Below are positions 52,932 through 62,403 of a stretch of 64,000 bases of DNA, one piece after another (positions within the stretch are counted from its first letter, which is position 1; each line of letters starts with the position of its first letter). The notes below the pieces were generated by a model, which was given only the letters and a program-made list of their open reading frames with translations, did no database searches and was not told the DNA's origin. Origin of the DNA: Dyadobacter bucti. GTDB taxonomy: Bacteria > Bacteroidota > Bacteroidia > Cytophagales > Spirosomataceae. The translations under genes and the position numbers were made by a program. The DNA is taken from contig NZ_SWFP01000005.1 in NCBI RefSeq assembly GCF_005869225.1, positions 62,001 through 126,000 of the forward strand, read 5' to 3'.

Positions 52932-54467
52932 ATGTCTATGAAAACAAATTGGAAAGGTTTAGTGTTGGTTGGGTTGATTTCAAGCGCTTCAACTCTTGCC
53001 GGCTTTAAACTACTAGGTACTGATAGCGAGAAGGATGTAATTTTTAAAGAGGCTCCCACAGAATCCATTGCACGTTTTACTTCAACCGGTGCGCCGGTTG
53101 GTGCCCCAGGGGATTTTGTATACGCTGCTGAAGCTACAACACCTACCGTAGTCCATATCAAATCAACAATGACCCGTCGGGCTTCACGCGGACAACAAAT
53201 CCCGGATATCTTTCGTGATTTTTTCGGCGACGAATTTGACGGGGGCTCACGTGGCCCTCAATCATCAGAGGCCTCTGGTTCAGGGGTAATTATTTCTTCT
53301 GACGGTTATATCGTAACTAACAACCACGTGGTCGAAGGTGCTCAGGAATTGGAAGTGACGCTGCATAACAAGGGTAAATACAGAGCTAAAGTAATCGGAA
53401 CGGATCCTTCTACGGATATTGCGGTAATTAGGGTCGAGGCAAAAAACCTCCCAGCAGTTGTTTTGGGAAATTCCGATGCCGTAAAAGTTGGAGAATGGGT
53501 AGTAGCAGTAGGTAACCCTTTTAATCTTGAGTCGACCGTTACTGCGGGTATTGTGAGTGCAAAAGGCCGTGGATTGGGAATTATCGGACAATCCAGCCGT
53601 AGAAATGGGGTCACACCTACCTCGGCCGCTTCAGGGGATTCTCCTCTTGAGTCATTTATTCAGACTGATGCCGTAGTAAATCCTGGAAACAGTGGTGGTG
53701 CATTGGTCAACCTGAAGGGTGAGTTGATCGGTATTAATACAGCTATTGCAAGCCCGACGGGTAGTTTTGCCGGATACGCTTTTGCAGTTCCTGCGAGCAT
53801 TGTTAAAAAAGTATCAAGCGATCTGATCAAATTCGGTAATGTGCAGCGTGGTTACCTAGGGATTTCCCTGGACAATCTTGATAGCAAAAAAGCGGAAGAA
53901 TATGGCGTGAAAGTAAACGACGGAGTTTACGTTCGTGATTTTACCGAAAATAGTGCTGCACAGGCTGGTGGCGTGAATAAAGGGGATGTAATTGTAAAAG
54001 TGGATGGTATGGATATCCATTCAATTCCTGAATTGCAGCAGTCTATCGGTTTACACAAACCTGGCGATAAAGTTAATCTGACTGTAAACCGTGATGGTAA
54101 AGAGAAAGATCTGAACATTACGCTTCGCAACCGTACAGGAGGATCAGACATTATCAAACGTGACGAAAGTGCGGCGGTAATGTCGACATTAGGCGCCGAA
54201 TTCGGAAACTTGAGTGATCAGGAAAAACAACGTCTGACCCGCTACAAAGTGGATGGTGGTGTAAAAGTTCTCTCTATTTCAGGAGGTAAACTTGCTCGCT
54301 CTGGTGTTGAAGAAGGTTTTATCATTACCAAGGTAAATGGAAAAGCCGTGAAGTCAGTAAAAGAATTCCAGAGTGCGATAGCTGGTAAGGAAGAGTCAAT
54401 GGTGCAGTTTGAAGGCTTGTATCCTGATGCTCCATACGATGTTTACTCCTTTGGGTTCAGGTTGTAA
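52932..54467 (+). CDS. DegP/HtrA-type periplasmic serine protease
   Basis: Envelope quality-control protease, usually a trimer or larger cage. An N-terminal hydrophobic segment (residues about 8-25, GLVLVGLISSASTLAG) acts as signal or anchor. The catalytic triad is His in TNNHVVEG (near 131), Asp in STDIAVIRV (near 160) and Ser in NPGNSGGALVN (near 253). Two PDZ domains follow, about 295-385 (GYLGISLDNL) and 415-500 (KVLSISGGKLARSGVEEGF). At 511 residues it is full length. It is followed by a very strong bidirectional terminator, and a Glu/Asp-rich linker precedes the protease domain. Confidence 0.95.
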   Translation: MSMKTNWKGLVLVGLISSASTLAGFKLLGTDSEKDVIFKEAPTESIARFTSTGAPVGAPGDFVYAAEATTPTVVHIKSTMTRRASRGQQIPDIFRDFFGDEFDGGSRGPQSSEASGSGVIISSDGYIVTNNHVVEGAQELEVTLHNKGKYRAKVIGTDPSTDIAVIRVEAKNLPAVVLGNSDAVKVGEWVVAVGNPFNLESTVTAGIVSAKGRGLGIIGQSSRRNGVTPTSAASGDSPLESFIQTDAVVNPGNSGGALVNLKGELIGINTAIASPTGSFAGYAFAVPASIVKKVSSDLIKFGNVQRGYLGISLDNLDSKKAEEYGVKVNDGVYVRDFTENSAAQAGGVNKGDVIVKVDGMDIHSIPELQQSIGLHKPGDKVNLTVNRDGKEKDLNITLRNRTGGSDIIKRDESAAVMSTLGAEFGNLSDQEKQRLTRYKVDGGVKVLSISGGKLARSGVEEGFIITKVNGKAVKSVKEFQSAIAGKEESMVQFEGLYPDAPYDVYSFGFRL

Positions 54468-54486
54468 TAGGACCAGGATAATATGT

Positions 54487-54534
54487 AAAATGAAACGGGC
54501 CTGAATGTTTTGACATTCAGGCCCGTTTCATTTT
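54487..54534. terminator. Strong bidirectional intrinsic terminator
   Basis: A perfect 22-base-pair stem with a four-base loop TTTG; the stem begins AAAATGAAACGGG and ends CCCGTTTCATTTT. A and T runs on both sides let it serve the DegP gene (plus) and the pseudouridine synthase gene (minus), whose 3' ends face each other here. Confidence 0.93.
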
Positions 54535-54561
54535 ACTCTATGTATACAGTTCTTCGCAGGC

Positions 54562-56139
54562 TTATAGCATATATTTCAGCTTTATAACCTCTTTTTCGCT
54601 TAGGAATCTCCATTTTCCGCGAGGAAGATCTTTTTTGTTTAACCCTGCAAATACAGTTCTGTCCAGTTTCTGAACCTCATAGCCAAGATGTTCAAACATC
54701 CGGCGAACGATCCGGTTTCTGCCACTGTGAATTTCCAGTCCTACAACCATCGCATCCGGAGTCACCAAACCAACTTCGTCAGGCCGGATAAAACCATCTT
54801 CTAATTCAAGGCCTGCCTGTAGCAATTCAAAATCTTCGTTGGTAATGGGCTTATCCAGTTCCGCCTGATAAATTTTCTTAATACCGCCGGAGGGGTGGGT
54901 CAGTTTTTCAGCGAGCTCTCCGTCATTGGTCATGAGCAGCAAGCCGGTGGTATTTCTGTCCAGACGTCCTACCGGATAAATTCGCTCCGAACAAGCACCC
55001 GTAATAAGATCCAGGACAGTCTTGCGTTCTTCCGGGTCGTCAGTAGTTGTAATGTAATCCTTTGGTTTATTGATCAGGATATACACCATTTTTTCAGGAT
55101 TCAGCGCCTTCTTTCCGTATTTTACTACGTCAGTCGGTCTTACCTTATAACCCATTTCAGTAATCGTTTTTCCGTTCACAGAAATCTGGCCCGAAGAAAT
55201 TAAATCGTCCGCCTCGCGCCGCGAGCAAATGCCCGCATTGGCTATGTAGCGGTTCAGACGGATTTCATTGCTTTCCTCCTTCGGCTTGGGAGCGGAACCT
55301 TTCTTTTCGTATCCAGCGAGATTATAACGTGGCGCACTTTCGAAACGCCCTACCCGGCGATCCACTCCACTACGATCTTCTGTACGGGCGGTATTTTCTT
55401 CTCCGGAAATACTATCCGGGTTCAGCTCATCTTTTTTTTTAAAGGCTGGTTTCCTGGTACGGTCGAAAGAACGTTCACCTGCAGGTTTGAAATCACGGGC
55501 CGGGCGTTCATAGCCGGAAGAACGTGGTCTTTCGTCAGCATCCGGTCTTGCAGGCCTGTCTTTCCGTTCGAACTCGCTTTTTGATACTGACGACCTTTCG
55601 TCTTTGCTCCGGCCTGTTTCGCCGTAACGTGGTCTTTCAGGTCTGTCGCCTGCAGATCTTTCCCGTGGATTGAAATTTTCCCGTGGCTTGAATGTCCGGG
55701 CTTCCTTGTTGAAAGGTCTATCGTCCCCACGCTTTTCGAAGCGGGGTCTTTCTGGATTATTTCTATTTGCAGGATTAAACTCACGAGGACTTCGTCCGTC
55801 TTTTGCTCCTTCTTCACGTTTGAAGGAACGTGGTCTTTCTGAACCGGATTTGTCGGCGCCTGGTCCTGAAAAGCGAGGTTTGTCGAAGCGAGGCCTTTCA
55901 GAAGGCGCTTTCTCATGATCATAATTCGGGCGGGCACTTTGTCCGGTATTTTCTGATCTGGAAGCTGGTCTCAGACTGGATTTTTTAATGCTGGGCTTAC
56001 TAAAACGGCTCTCAACTTCCGGACGGGATTTTGTAAATGAGCGGCCTGCTCCATCGTTGCTTTTGCGGAAGGTTTTTTGCCCACCGGTCGAAGGGCGCGA
56101 AGCATCTGCTCCCTTCGGACTGTTTGTTCTTTTTCTCAT
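54562..56139 (-). CDS. RsuA/RluB-family pseudouridine synthase with long basic disordered N-terminus
   Basis: Converts a uridine of rRNA (probably 23S, RluB-like) to pseudouridine. The C-terminal 235 residues are the enzyme: an S4 RNA-binding domain (IRLNRYIANAGICSRREADDLI, about 290-335), then the synthase with catalytic Asp in YPVGRLDRNTTGLLL near 391 and the ending LDRTVFAGLN. The first about 285 residues are a disordered tail of Arg, Pro, Ser, Glu and Lys with recurring RPRF, ERPR and KPRF motifs. The ATG at 56137-56139 starts MRKRTNSPKG; a TTG 14 codons earlier is possible. Such tails are seen in Bacteroidota RluB proteins and probably bind RNA. Confidence 0.92.
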   Translation of the reverse strand: MRKRTNSPKGADASRPSTGGQKTFRKSNDGAGRSFTKSRPEVESRFSKPSIKKSSLRPASRSENTGQSARPNYDHEKAPSERPRFDKPRFSGPGADKSGSERPRSFKREEGAKDGRSPREFNPANRNNPERPRFEKRGDDRPFNKEARTFKPRENFNPRERSAGDRPERPRYGETGRSKDERSSVSKSEFERKDRPARPDADERPRSSGYERPARDFKPAGERSFDRTRKPAFKKKDELNPDSISGEENTARTEDRSGVDRRVGRFESAPRYNLAGYEKKGSAPKPKEESNEIRLNRYIANAGICSRREADDLISSGQISVNGKTITEMGYKVRPTDVVKYGKKALNPEKMVYILINKPKDYITTTDDPEERKTVLDLITGACSERIYPVGRLDRNTTGLLLMTNDGELAEKLTHPSGGIKKIYQAELDKPITNEDFELLQAGLELEDGFIRPDEVGLVTPDAMVVGLEIHSGRNRIVRRMFEHLGYEVQKLDRTVFAGLNKKDLPRGKWRFLSEKEVIKLKYML

Positions 56140-56440
56140 TAGGAATGCAGTATCACTACTGGAATTTTTTCCTCTTAACAAATTTTGTGCGTAATTGGTT
56201 AGCGGTGATTGTGAGTGTTGCTCAACATCAAGTCGCTAAAACGCATTGACGAACGTATCTGATGATCAGAGTACTTAGGTGATTTTAATTTTCAGGGTAC
56301 AAAGATACGCTATTTTTTCAGTAAATATTTTTGTTTGATTTTATGCCAAAATTCCTAAAAGAGCGTTTATTAGTACTATTTCGTTACTCCCGTTTTAGGG
56401 CCCTATTTCTCTGCTTCTTACCTTCAACATTGAATTGAAT
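56140..56440. promoter_or_regulatory. Divergent intergenic region with two -7-like elements
   Basis: This gap separates the divergent pseudouridine synthase and acetoacetyl-CoA ligase genes. On the minus strand TATCTTTG (56300-56307) matches TAnnTTTG and would give the synthase gene a leader of about 155 bases. On the plus strand TATTTTTG (56326-56333) matches for the ligase gene. Neither has a clear -33 TTG at the usual distance. No gene, RNA or hairpin is visible. Confidence 0.35.
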
Positions 56441-58390
56441 ATGTCAACGGATGTACAGCCCCAGCCTCTTTGGAAGCCGGGAAAAAATTTAATGGAGCAA
56501 TCCAATCTCAGGAAATTCATGAATTGGCTGTTCGTTAAAAAAGGACTTTATTTTCGTTCATATCATGACTTATGGGAATGGTCGGTGACGGATCTGGAGG
56601 ATTTTTGGGAAAGTCTCTGGCATTATTTCAATATCAAGTCGCATGACCTGTACCTTCAGGTTTTGCAAAAACCGCAGCATGGAATGATCGGTACCAAGTG
56701 GTTTACACGTTCCAAGGTCAATTATGCCGAGCATATTTTAAGAAATAAAACGAAAGACCGTCCCGCAATAATTTTTCAATCCGAACAGACTGCTTTAACA
56801 GAAATATCCTGGGAAACACTGGAATCAGAAGTGGCCGCGGTGGTTGCCTGGCTCAGGCAGCGGGGGGTGAAACCGGGCGACAGGGTTGCGGCTATCATGC
56901 CTAATATTCCACAAACTATAGTTGCTTTTCTGGCGACGAACGCAGTTGGTGCGGTATGGTCGTCGTGCTCACCTGATTTTGGCAAGACAGCGATTATAGA
57001 CCGTTTTTTACAAATCGAGCCCAAAGTGCTTTTTGTCGTAGACGGATATTCTTACAACGGCAAAACTTTTGACATTACATCCTTTGCGCATGATCTGTCT
57101 TATTCACTGCCCTCTGTAAAAGATGTTGTGATGATCAGCTATATCAATTCGCCGTCGCGACCGGAAAGGTTTACCTCTTGGGAAGATATTCTTCATCTGC
57201 TCAATTTCGGAATTGAATTTACGCCTGTTCCTTTTGATCATCCGATATGGGTGCTGTATTCTTCGGGCACCACTGCAAAACCGAAGGCAATTACGCATAG
57301 CGTAGGAGGCTGCCTGCTCGAACATTATAAGGCCTTGACTTTGCACCAGAACGTAAAGCCTGGTGACAGGTATTTTTGGTATTCAACAACCGGCTGGATG
57401 ATGTGGAATTACGCGCTCGGCTCTATGCTTTGCGGCGCCACATTGGTAATCTACGACGGAGCCCCGGCTTATCCGTCTTCGCAGGTTCTTTGGTCATTGG
57501 CGGAAAATGCAAAAATTACCCATTTTGGAAGCGGAGCCGCCTATTTCATTTCTTCGATGAAATCTGGTGTAAGCATTACATCCGAACGCCTTAATAGCCT
57601 GGAAACCATTGGGTCAACCGGCTCGCCGCTAACACCGGAAGCTTATGAATGGATTTACAGGCATATCAAAAAAGATGTGTGGCTGATCTCGCTCAGCGGG
57701 GGAACCGACGTTTGTACAGCCTTTGTGGGAGGCTGTCCTATCTTGCCAGTGTATGCCGGGGAGATTCAGTGCAGGATGCTCGGATGTAAAGTGGAAGCAT
57801 TTGACGAGGACGGCAGGCCCGTGGAAGATGAGTTGGGAGAAATGGTGATAACGCAGCCTATGCCCTCCATGCCCATTTATTTTTGGAATGATAAAGATGA
57901 GGTAAAATATGAGGAAAGTTATTTTAGCACATATCCAAACATCTGGCGCCATGGTGACTGGATTAAAACGACCTCCAGAAAATCGGTCGTCATATCCGGA
58001 AGATCGGATTCTACTCTGAACAGAGGTGGCGTCCGGATCGGGACCGCTGAAATTTACCGGGCTGTAGAAAGTATTCCTGACGTTAAAGACAGCCTGGCTG
58101 TTTATCTTGAGAAGGCGGACGGGGGCGGTACTATTTCGCTTTTTGTGGTGCTGGCAAAGGACAAAAAACTATCAGATGAGCTGAAAAATAACATCAAAGA
58201 AGTGCTCCGGTCGCAATATAGTCCGCGTCATGTACCCGATACGATTGAGCAGGTAAACGATATCCCTTACACGGTAAACGGCAAGAAAATGGAGACCCCA
58301 GTGAAAAGGATTTTGATGGGGCAGGATCCGGCCAAATACATCAATCTGGATACAATTCGTAACCCCGAGTCACTAAAAGCATTTATATAA
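56441..58390 (+). CDS. Acetoacetate-CoA ligase
   Basis: AMP-forming ligase that activates acetoacetate with ATP and CoA, feeding ketone or polyester carbon into acetyl-CoA. The family N-terminus is PLWKPGKNLMEQSNLRKFMNWL with FRSYHDLWEWSV. The AMP-binding core has VLYSSGTTAKPKAITHS near residue 270, TGWMMWN, and SLSGGTDVCTAFVGG. The C-terminal domain has RHGDWIKTT, GRSDSTLNRGGVRIG and the catalytic lysine in YTVNGKKMETPVKR. At 649 residues it fits AACS better than acetyl-CoA synthetase. The ATG at 56441 is preferred over a TTG six bases earlier. Confidence 0.92.
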   Translation: MSTDVQPQPLWKPGKNLMEQSNLRKFMNWLFVKKGLYFRSYHDLWEWSVTDLEDFWESLWHYFNIKSHDLYLQVLQKPQHGMIGTKWFTRSKVNYAEHILRNKTKDRPAIIFQSEQTALTEISWETLESEVAAVVAWLRQRGVKPGDRVAAIMPNIPQTIVAFLATNAVGAVWSSCSPDFGKTAIIDRFLQIEPKVLFVVDGYSYNGKTFDITSFAHDLSYSLPSVKDVVMISYINSPSRPERFTSWEDILHLLNFGIEFTPVPFDHPIWVLYSSGTTAKPKAITHSVGGCLLEHYKALTLHQNVKPGDRYFWYSTTGWMMWNYALGSMLCGATLVIYDGAPAYPSSQVLWSLAENAKITHFGSGAAYFISSMKSGVSITSERLNSLETIGSTGSPLTPEAYEWIYRHIKKDVWLISLSGGTDVCTAFVGGCPILPVYAGEIQCRMLGCKVEAFDEDGRPVEDELGEMVITQPMPSMPIYFWNDKDEVKYEESYFSTYPNIWRHGDWIKTTSRKSVVISGRSDSTLNRGGVRIGTAEIYRAVESIPDVKDSLAVYLEKADGGGTISLFVVLAKDKKLSDELKNNIKEVLRSQYSPRHVPDTIEQVNDIPYTVNGKKMETPVKRILMGQDPAKYINLDTIRNPESLKAFI

Positions 58391-58561
58391 TGATCCAGCT
58401 AAAAAGTCCACTGGCATTTTGATGCACTGTTAATTCAGATTTTCACTAAAATCAACAGTCACAGGCATTTGCTTTAAGCAATCAAAATCGCTTATTTCAC
58501 GTTAATAAATTATGTCTTCGATAAGCAGCAGCATTGTCACTCCTTTTTAAATCACAGCAGT

Positions 58562-60259
58562 ATGCATCCAGAAAAACCCCAAACCCCGATTCAGAATTCA
58601 CGTTCGGTAGTTCGTCTGCCGATCATTATCGGTATTACGCTGGCCGCCGGAGTGCTTTTAGGCAGCACGTTTTTCAGCGGTGGAAAAAAGCTTTCTGACG
58701 TGGCAAAAGGGTATGCAAAATACCGGGAAGTGCTGATGCTTGTCGATAATAACTATGTTGATTCTGTTAATACCGATGAGCTGGTGGATTATTCTATTTC
58801 CAAAATGCTTGAAAAACTGGATCCTCACACTGCCTATTTTAATTCCGAAGAAGCTACTGCGGCCCGTTCTCAGCTGGAATCCGGGTTCGATGGGATAGGG
58901 GTTGAATTTAATATTTATAACGATACTGTGTATGTGGTAACCCCGCTGAGCGGCGGGCCTTCCGAAACGGCCGGGATCCAGAGTGGTGACCGTATCATTT
59001 CGGTAAACAATGAAAATCTTTCCGGACCTGGCGTTACAAATGCCCAGGTTTATAAGCTGCTGAGAGGAAAAAGAGGGTCGAAAGTAGATCTTTCCATCGA
59101 AAGGACGGGGCTGAAAGATCCAATGAATTTTGCGATTGTCCGGGACAGAATTCCTACTTATTCTGTTGATGCAGCCTACATGGTTGATCACGAGATCGGA
59201 TATATCAAAGTGAGCCGGTTTTCGGAAACCACTTTCGATGAGTTCAAATCTGCTTTGAAAACATTGAAAGCGGATGGTCTCAAAAACCTGATCCTCGATC
59301 TGCGTGGAAATCCGGGTGGGTATATGGAGCGTGCGACGAGCATGGCAGACGAGTTTATTTCAGGAGATAAATTGCTGGTTTATACCGAAGGGAAAGACAA
59401 CAGATTTGACAGAAAAACCAGATCGCATGTTGAGGGGATGTTTGAGCAGGGGCCACTTATTGTGTTGGTGGATGAAGGCAGTGCATCGGCCTCTGAAATT
59501 TTGGCAGGGGCTTTGCAGGATCATGACCGCGCATTGGTCGTTGGAAGAAGATCTTATGGAAAGGGTCTTGTACAAATGCCGATCAAGCTCTCGGACGGTT
59601 CGGAACTCAGGCTGACTATTTCAAGATATTTTACGCCAAGCGGAAGAAGCATCCAGAAACCGTACGAACTGGGTAAAGGCGAGGATTACAGCCAGGATCT
59701 GTCTCACAGATATGAAAGCGGCGAATTGTTTAATGCCGATAGTATCAAATTTGATAAAAGCAAAGTCTACAAAACCGACGGAGGTCGCACGGTTTATGGT
59801 GGTGGGGGCATTACTCCTGATGTTTTTGTGCCGAAAGATACGCTCCTGAACAGCAAATATCTTTTCGAGCTTTATTCAAAAAATATAATCCGGGAATATG
59901 CGCTTAGGTTTGCCAACGAAAATCAGAAAAAACTGGAAAAACAGTCTTTTCAGGAATACTTGAAATCGTTTGAAGTTTCGGACGCAATGCTGGCTGAACT
60001 GGTTAAAGACGCTTCGAAAGCAGGGATCAAACCGAATGAAAAAGAACTTAATCTTTCAAGGCCTGTTATTATTGCCCAGACCAAGGCGATAGTCGGACGT
60101 TATGTTTGGGGCAGAAAACAGAAAAGCGGATTAAATAATGAAGTTTTTCAGGTCCTTAACCCGACAGACAATGTTTATCAGCAGGCGGTCCAGCTTTTCA
60201 GTCAGGCGGCACAGCTTGAAAAAGGAAAGTTCAGCAGCCTGAATCTACCCAAAAAATAA
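58562..60259 (+). CDS. CtpA-type S41 processing protease with PDZ domain
   Basis: Periplasmic carboxyl-terminal processing protease. After a membrane anchor (residues about 20-40, LPIIIGITLAAGVLLGSTFF) comes a dimer/cap region with YVDSVNTDELVDYSISKMLEKLDPHT, a PDZ domain (about 95-185, SETAGIQSGDRIISVN) and the S41 core with the catalytic Ser in DEGSASASEILAGAL near 309 and Lys in GRRSYGKGLVQ near 335. The remaining about 200 residues are a C-terminal extension typical of Bacteroidota CtpA. At 565 residues it is full length. A SDR gene follows 48 bases later. Confidence 0.95.
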   Translation: MHPEKPQTPIQNSRSVVRLPIIIGITLAAGVLLGSTFFSGGKKLSDVAKGYAKYREVLMLVDNNYVDSVNTDELVDYSISKMLEKLDPHTAYFNSEEATAARSQLESGFDGIGVEFNIYNDTVYVVTPLSGGPSETAGIQSGDRIISVNNENLSGPGVTNAQVYKLLRGKRGSKVDLSIERTGLKDPMNFAIVRDRIPTYSVDAAYMVDHEIGYIKVSRFSETTFDEFKSALKTLKADGLKNLILDLRGNPGGYMERATSMADEFISGDKLLVYTEGKDNRFDRKTRSHVEGMFEQGPLIVLVDEGSASASEILAGALQDHDRALVVGRRSYGKGLVQMPIKLSDGSELRLTISRYFTPSGRSIQKPYELGKGEDYSQDLSHRYESGELFNADSIKFDKSKVYKTDGGRTVYGGGGITPDVFVPKDTLLNSKYLFELYSKNIIREYALRFANENQKKLEKQSFQEYLKSFEVSDAMLAELVKDASKAGIKPNEKELNLSRPVIIAQTKAIVGRYVWGRKQKSGLNNEVFQVLNPTDNVYQQAVQLFSQAAQLEKGKFSSLNLPKK

Positions 60260-60307
60260 GTTGAACCACACTTGGCTCAATACTACCAGCGTAAAATAAT
60301 CTCAGTA

Positions 60308-61060
60308 ATGTCCCGAATTGCATTAATTACCGGAGCTACGTCCGGCATCGGAAAGGCCACGGCAGAAGTGTTCGCCGAAAACGGAATCGATCTTATCATC
60401 TGTGGCCGCCGTCAGGAACGACTAACCGAGATCGCAGATGCATTGTCTTCAAAAGTACGCGTCACTACCCTTGTCTTTGATGTTCGTGATAAAGGGGCCG
60501 TGCTGGCTATGATCGGATCGTTGCCCGACGACTGGAAAAATATTGATATACTGATCAATAATGCAGGAAACGCACACGGACTTGGCACTCTGGCTGAAAG
60601 CGATACCGATGACTGGGATTCGATGATCGATGGAAATGTGAAAGGGCTTCTTTATGTTTCAAAAGCCGTTATTCCCTTGTTATTGCAACGTGGTACCGGA
60701 CATATCGTTAACATCAGCTCGATCGCCGGAAAGCAGACGTATGCGAATGGAGCCGTTTATTGCGCTTCTAAGGCTGCGGTGGAGGTTATCAGCGAAGGCA
60801 TGAGACTCGAACTGACCCAGCATGGCATCAAAATTACCAACGTCGCGCCAGGTGCTGTAGAGACAGAATTTTCTCTGGTCAGATTTAAAGGAGATGAAAG
60901 TCGTGCCGAAAAAGTCTATCAGGGTTTTGATCCGTTACAGGCGTCGGATATCGCTGATGCTATTTTTTACGCAGTCAATGCACCGGCCCGTGTAACCATT
61001 GCCGACATTACGATTCTTGCCGGGGCGCAATCCGAAGCGACAGTTATTCACAGGAAGTAA
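60308..61060 (+). CDS. SDR-family short-chain oxidoreductase
   Basis: NAD(P)-dependent dehydrogenase of the classical SDR type. The dinucleotide loop is TGATSGIG (residues 8-15). NNAG is near 84, the Ser of the active site in ISSIAGK near 136, and YCASKAA with the catalytic Tyr and Lys near 150. The sequence group is close to YdfG-like 3-hydroxy acid or serine dehydrogenases (P-G-A-V-E-T-E-F after the active site), so a small hydroxy acid is the likely substrate. The ATG at 60308 is chosen over a TTG at 60272. At 250 residues it is normal. Confidence 0.9.
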   Translation: MSRIALITGATSGIGKATAEVFAENGIDLIICGRRQERLTEIADALSSKVRVTTLVFDVRDKGAVLAMIGSLPDDWKNIDILINNAGNAHGLGTLAESDTDDWDSMIDGNVKGLLYVSKAVIPLLLQRGTGHIVNISSIAGKQTYANGAVYCASKAAVEVISEGMRLELTQHGIKITNVAPGAVETEFSLVRFKGDESRAEKVYQGFDPLQASDIADAIFYAVNAPARVTIADITILAGAQSEATVIHRK

Positions 61061-61161
61061 CCTTAAGATCCTCTATTTTTCTTTGACGGATTTAATAACT
61101 TTGTGCGTCTTGAAAAACCACGGCACCCTGCTGTGGGATTTCAGGACTATTGCGTACGTAT

Positions 61162-62391
61162 ATGAAAATAATCCAACAAAGAACTGCTGCGTCCGGAGTG
61201 GTTGCAGCTGAATCGGGGCAAACCGTTTTTCCAATATTGCTGGCATTGAGTTTTTCGCATCTGCTGAACGATACAATGCAATCGCTGATCCCTTCGATCT
61301 ATCCCATGGTGAAGGATTCGTTTCAGCTTAGTTTTTCTCAGATAGGACTTATTACTTTCACGTTTCAGGTGAGCGCATCTATTTTGCAGCCACTGGTTGG
61401 ACTGTACACCGATAAAAGGCCGCAACCCTATGCATTGGCAATAGGAATGTGCTTTACATTGTTGGGTCTGGTCTCGTTGTCCCTCGCCGACAGTTTTCAC
61501 ATCGTCTTACTTTCAGTAGGACTAATAGGTATTGGCTCGGCTGTTTTTCATCCGGAAGCATCGCGGGTGGCGCACATGGCTTCTGGCGGGCGGCATGGCA
61601 TGGCTCAGTCGCTTTTTCAGGTGGGTGGTAATGCCGGAAGTTCATTGGGGCCGTTGCTCGCTGCGATGATCCTTCTTCCCTACGGACGTTTTCAGATCAT
61701 CTGGTTTTCGCTCGTAGCATTGCTTGCCATATTTATTTTATCGGTGGTAGGTAATTGGTACAAAGCCAATATGGATCGCTCGACTAAGAAATCAGCCGAT
61801 GTTACGCACCAGGCGGTCAAGCTTCCTACCCGGACGGTTGTTTTTTCAGTGGGAATTTTGTTGTTGCTGATTTTTTCCAAATACATTTATATGGCGAGCA
61901 TTTCAAGCTACTTTACTTTTTATCTGATCCATAAATTCGGCGTTTCTATTCAGAATTCGCAGATATATCTTTTTGCGTTCCTTTTCTCGGTAGCAGCAGG
62001 AACGTTTATTGGCGGGCCTGTTGGTGACCGTATCGGACGGAAATATGTGATCTGGATTTCTATTTTGGGTGTGGCACCTTTCGCGCTCGCATTGCCTTAT
62101 GTCAATCTTTTCTGGACGGGGGTGTTAAGCTGTGTGATCGGGTTGATTTTGTCCTCGGCCTTTTCTGCGATTCTGGTGTATGCACAAGAGCTGATTCCGG
62201 GCAAGGTCGGTATGATCGCCGGTTTGTTTTTTGGTTTTGCTTTTGGAATAGGAGGGATCGGTTCTGCTCTTCTTGGAAATCTGGCGGATAAAACCAGTAT
62301 CGAGTATGTTTTCAATGTCTGTTCGTTCTTGCCTCTTATCGGGTTGATTACTGGTTTTTTGCCTAATCTTGAGAAGAAGAAAACCGCCTGA
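61162..62391 (+). CDS. MFS exporter, fosmidomycin-resistance (Fsr) family
   Basis: Inner-membrane drug/metabolite exporter with 12 predicted helices in 409 residues. The start MKIIQQRTAAS is followed by the Fsr-type segments ALSFSHLLNDTMQSLIPSIYPMVK and FHPEASRVAHMASGGRHGMAQSLFQVGGNAG, the signature of this family. GDRIGRKYVIWISI is the MFS loop 8-9 motif. Family members export fosmidomycin and related compounds; the native substrate is unknown. The ATG at 61162 is used, not the TTG at 61150. It converges on the DUF6364-like pseudogene. Confidence 0.88.
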   Translation: MKIIQQRTAASGVVAAESGQTVFPILLALSFSHLLNDTMQSLIPSIYPMVKDSFQLSFSQIGLITFTFQVSASILQPLVGLYTDKRPQPYALAIGMCFTLLGLVSLSLADSFHIVLLSVGLIGIGSAVFHPEASRVAHMASGGRHGMAQSLFQVGGNAGSSLGPLLAAMILLPYGRFQIIWFSLVALLAIFILSVVGNWYKANMDRSTKKSADVTHQAVKLPTRTVVFSVGILLLLIFSKYIYMASISSYFTFYLIHKFGVSIQNSQIYLFAFLFSVAAGTFIGGPVGDRIGRKYVIWISILGVAPFALALPYVNLFWTGVLSCVIGLILSSAFSAILVYAQELIPGKVGMIAGLFFGFAFGIGGIGSALLGNLADKTSIEYVFNVCSFLPLIGLITGFLPNLEKKKTA

Positions 62392-62403
62392 TAGTAAGGA
62401 GGT

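Noticed and set aside
55422-55937. Alternative-frame 171-codon ORF in the pseudouridine synthase gene
   Set aside because: Arises from the repetitive Arg/Pro/Glu codons of the disordered tail; Lys/Gln-rich and without a domain.
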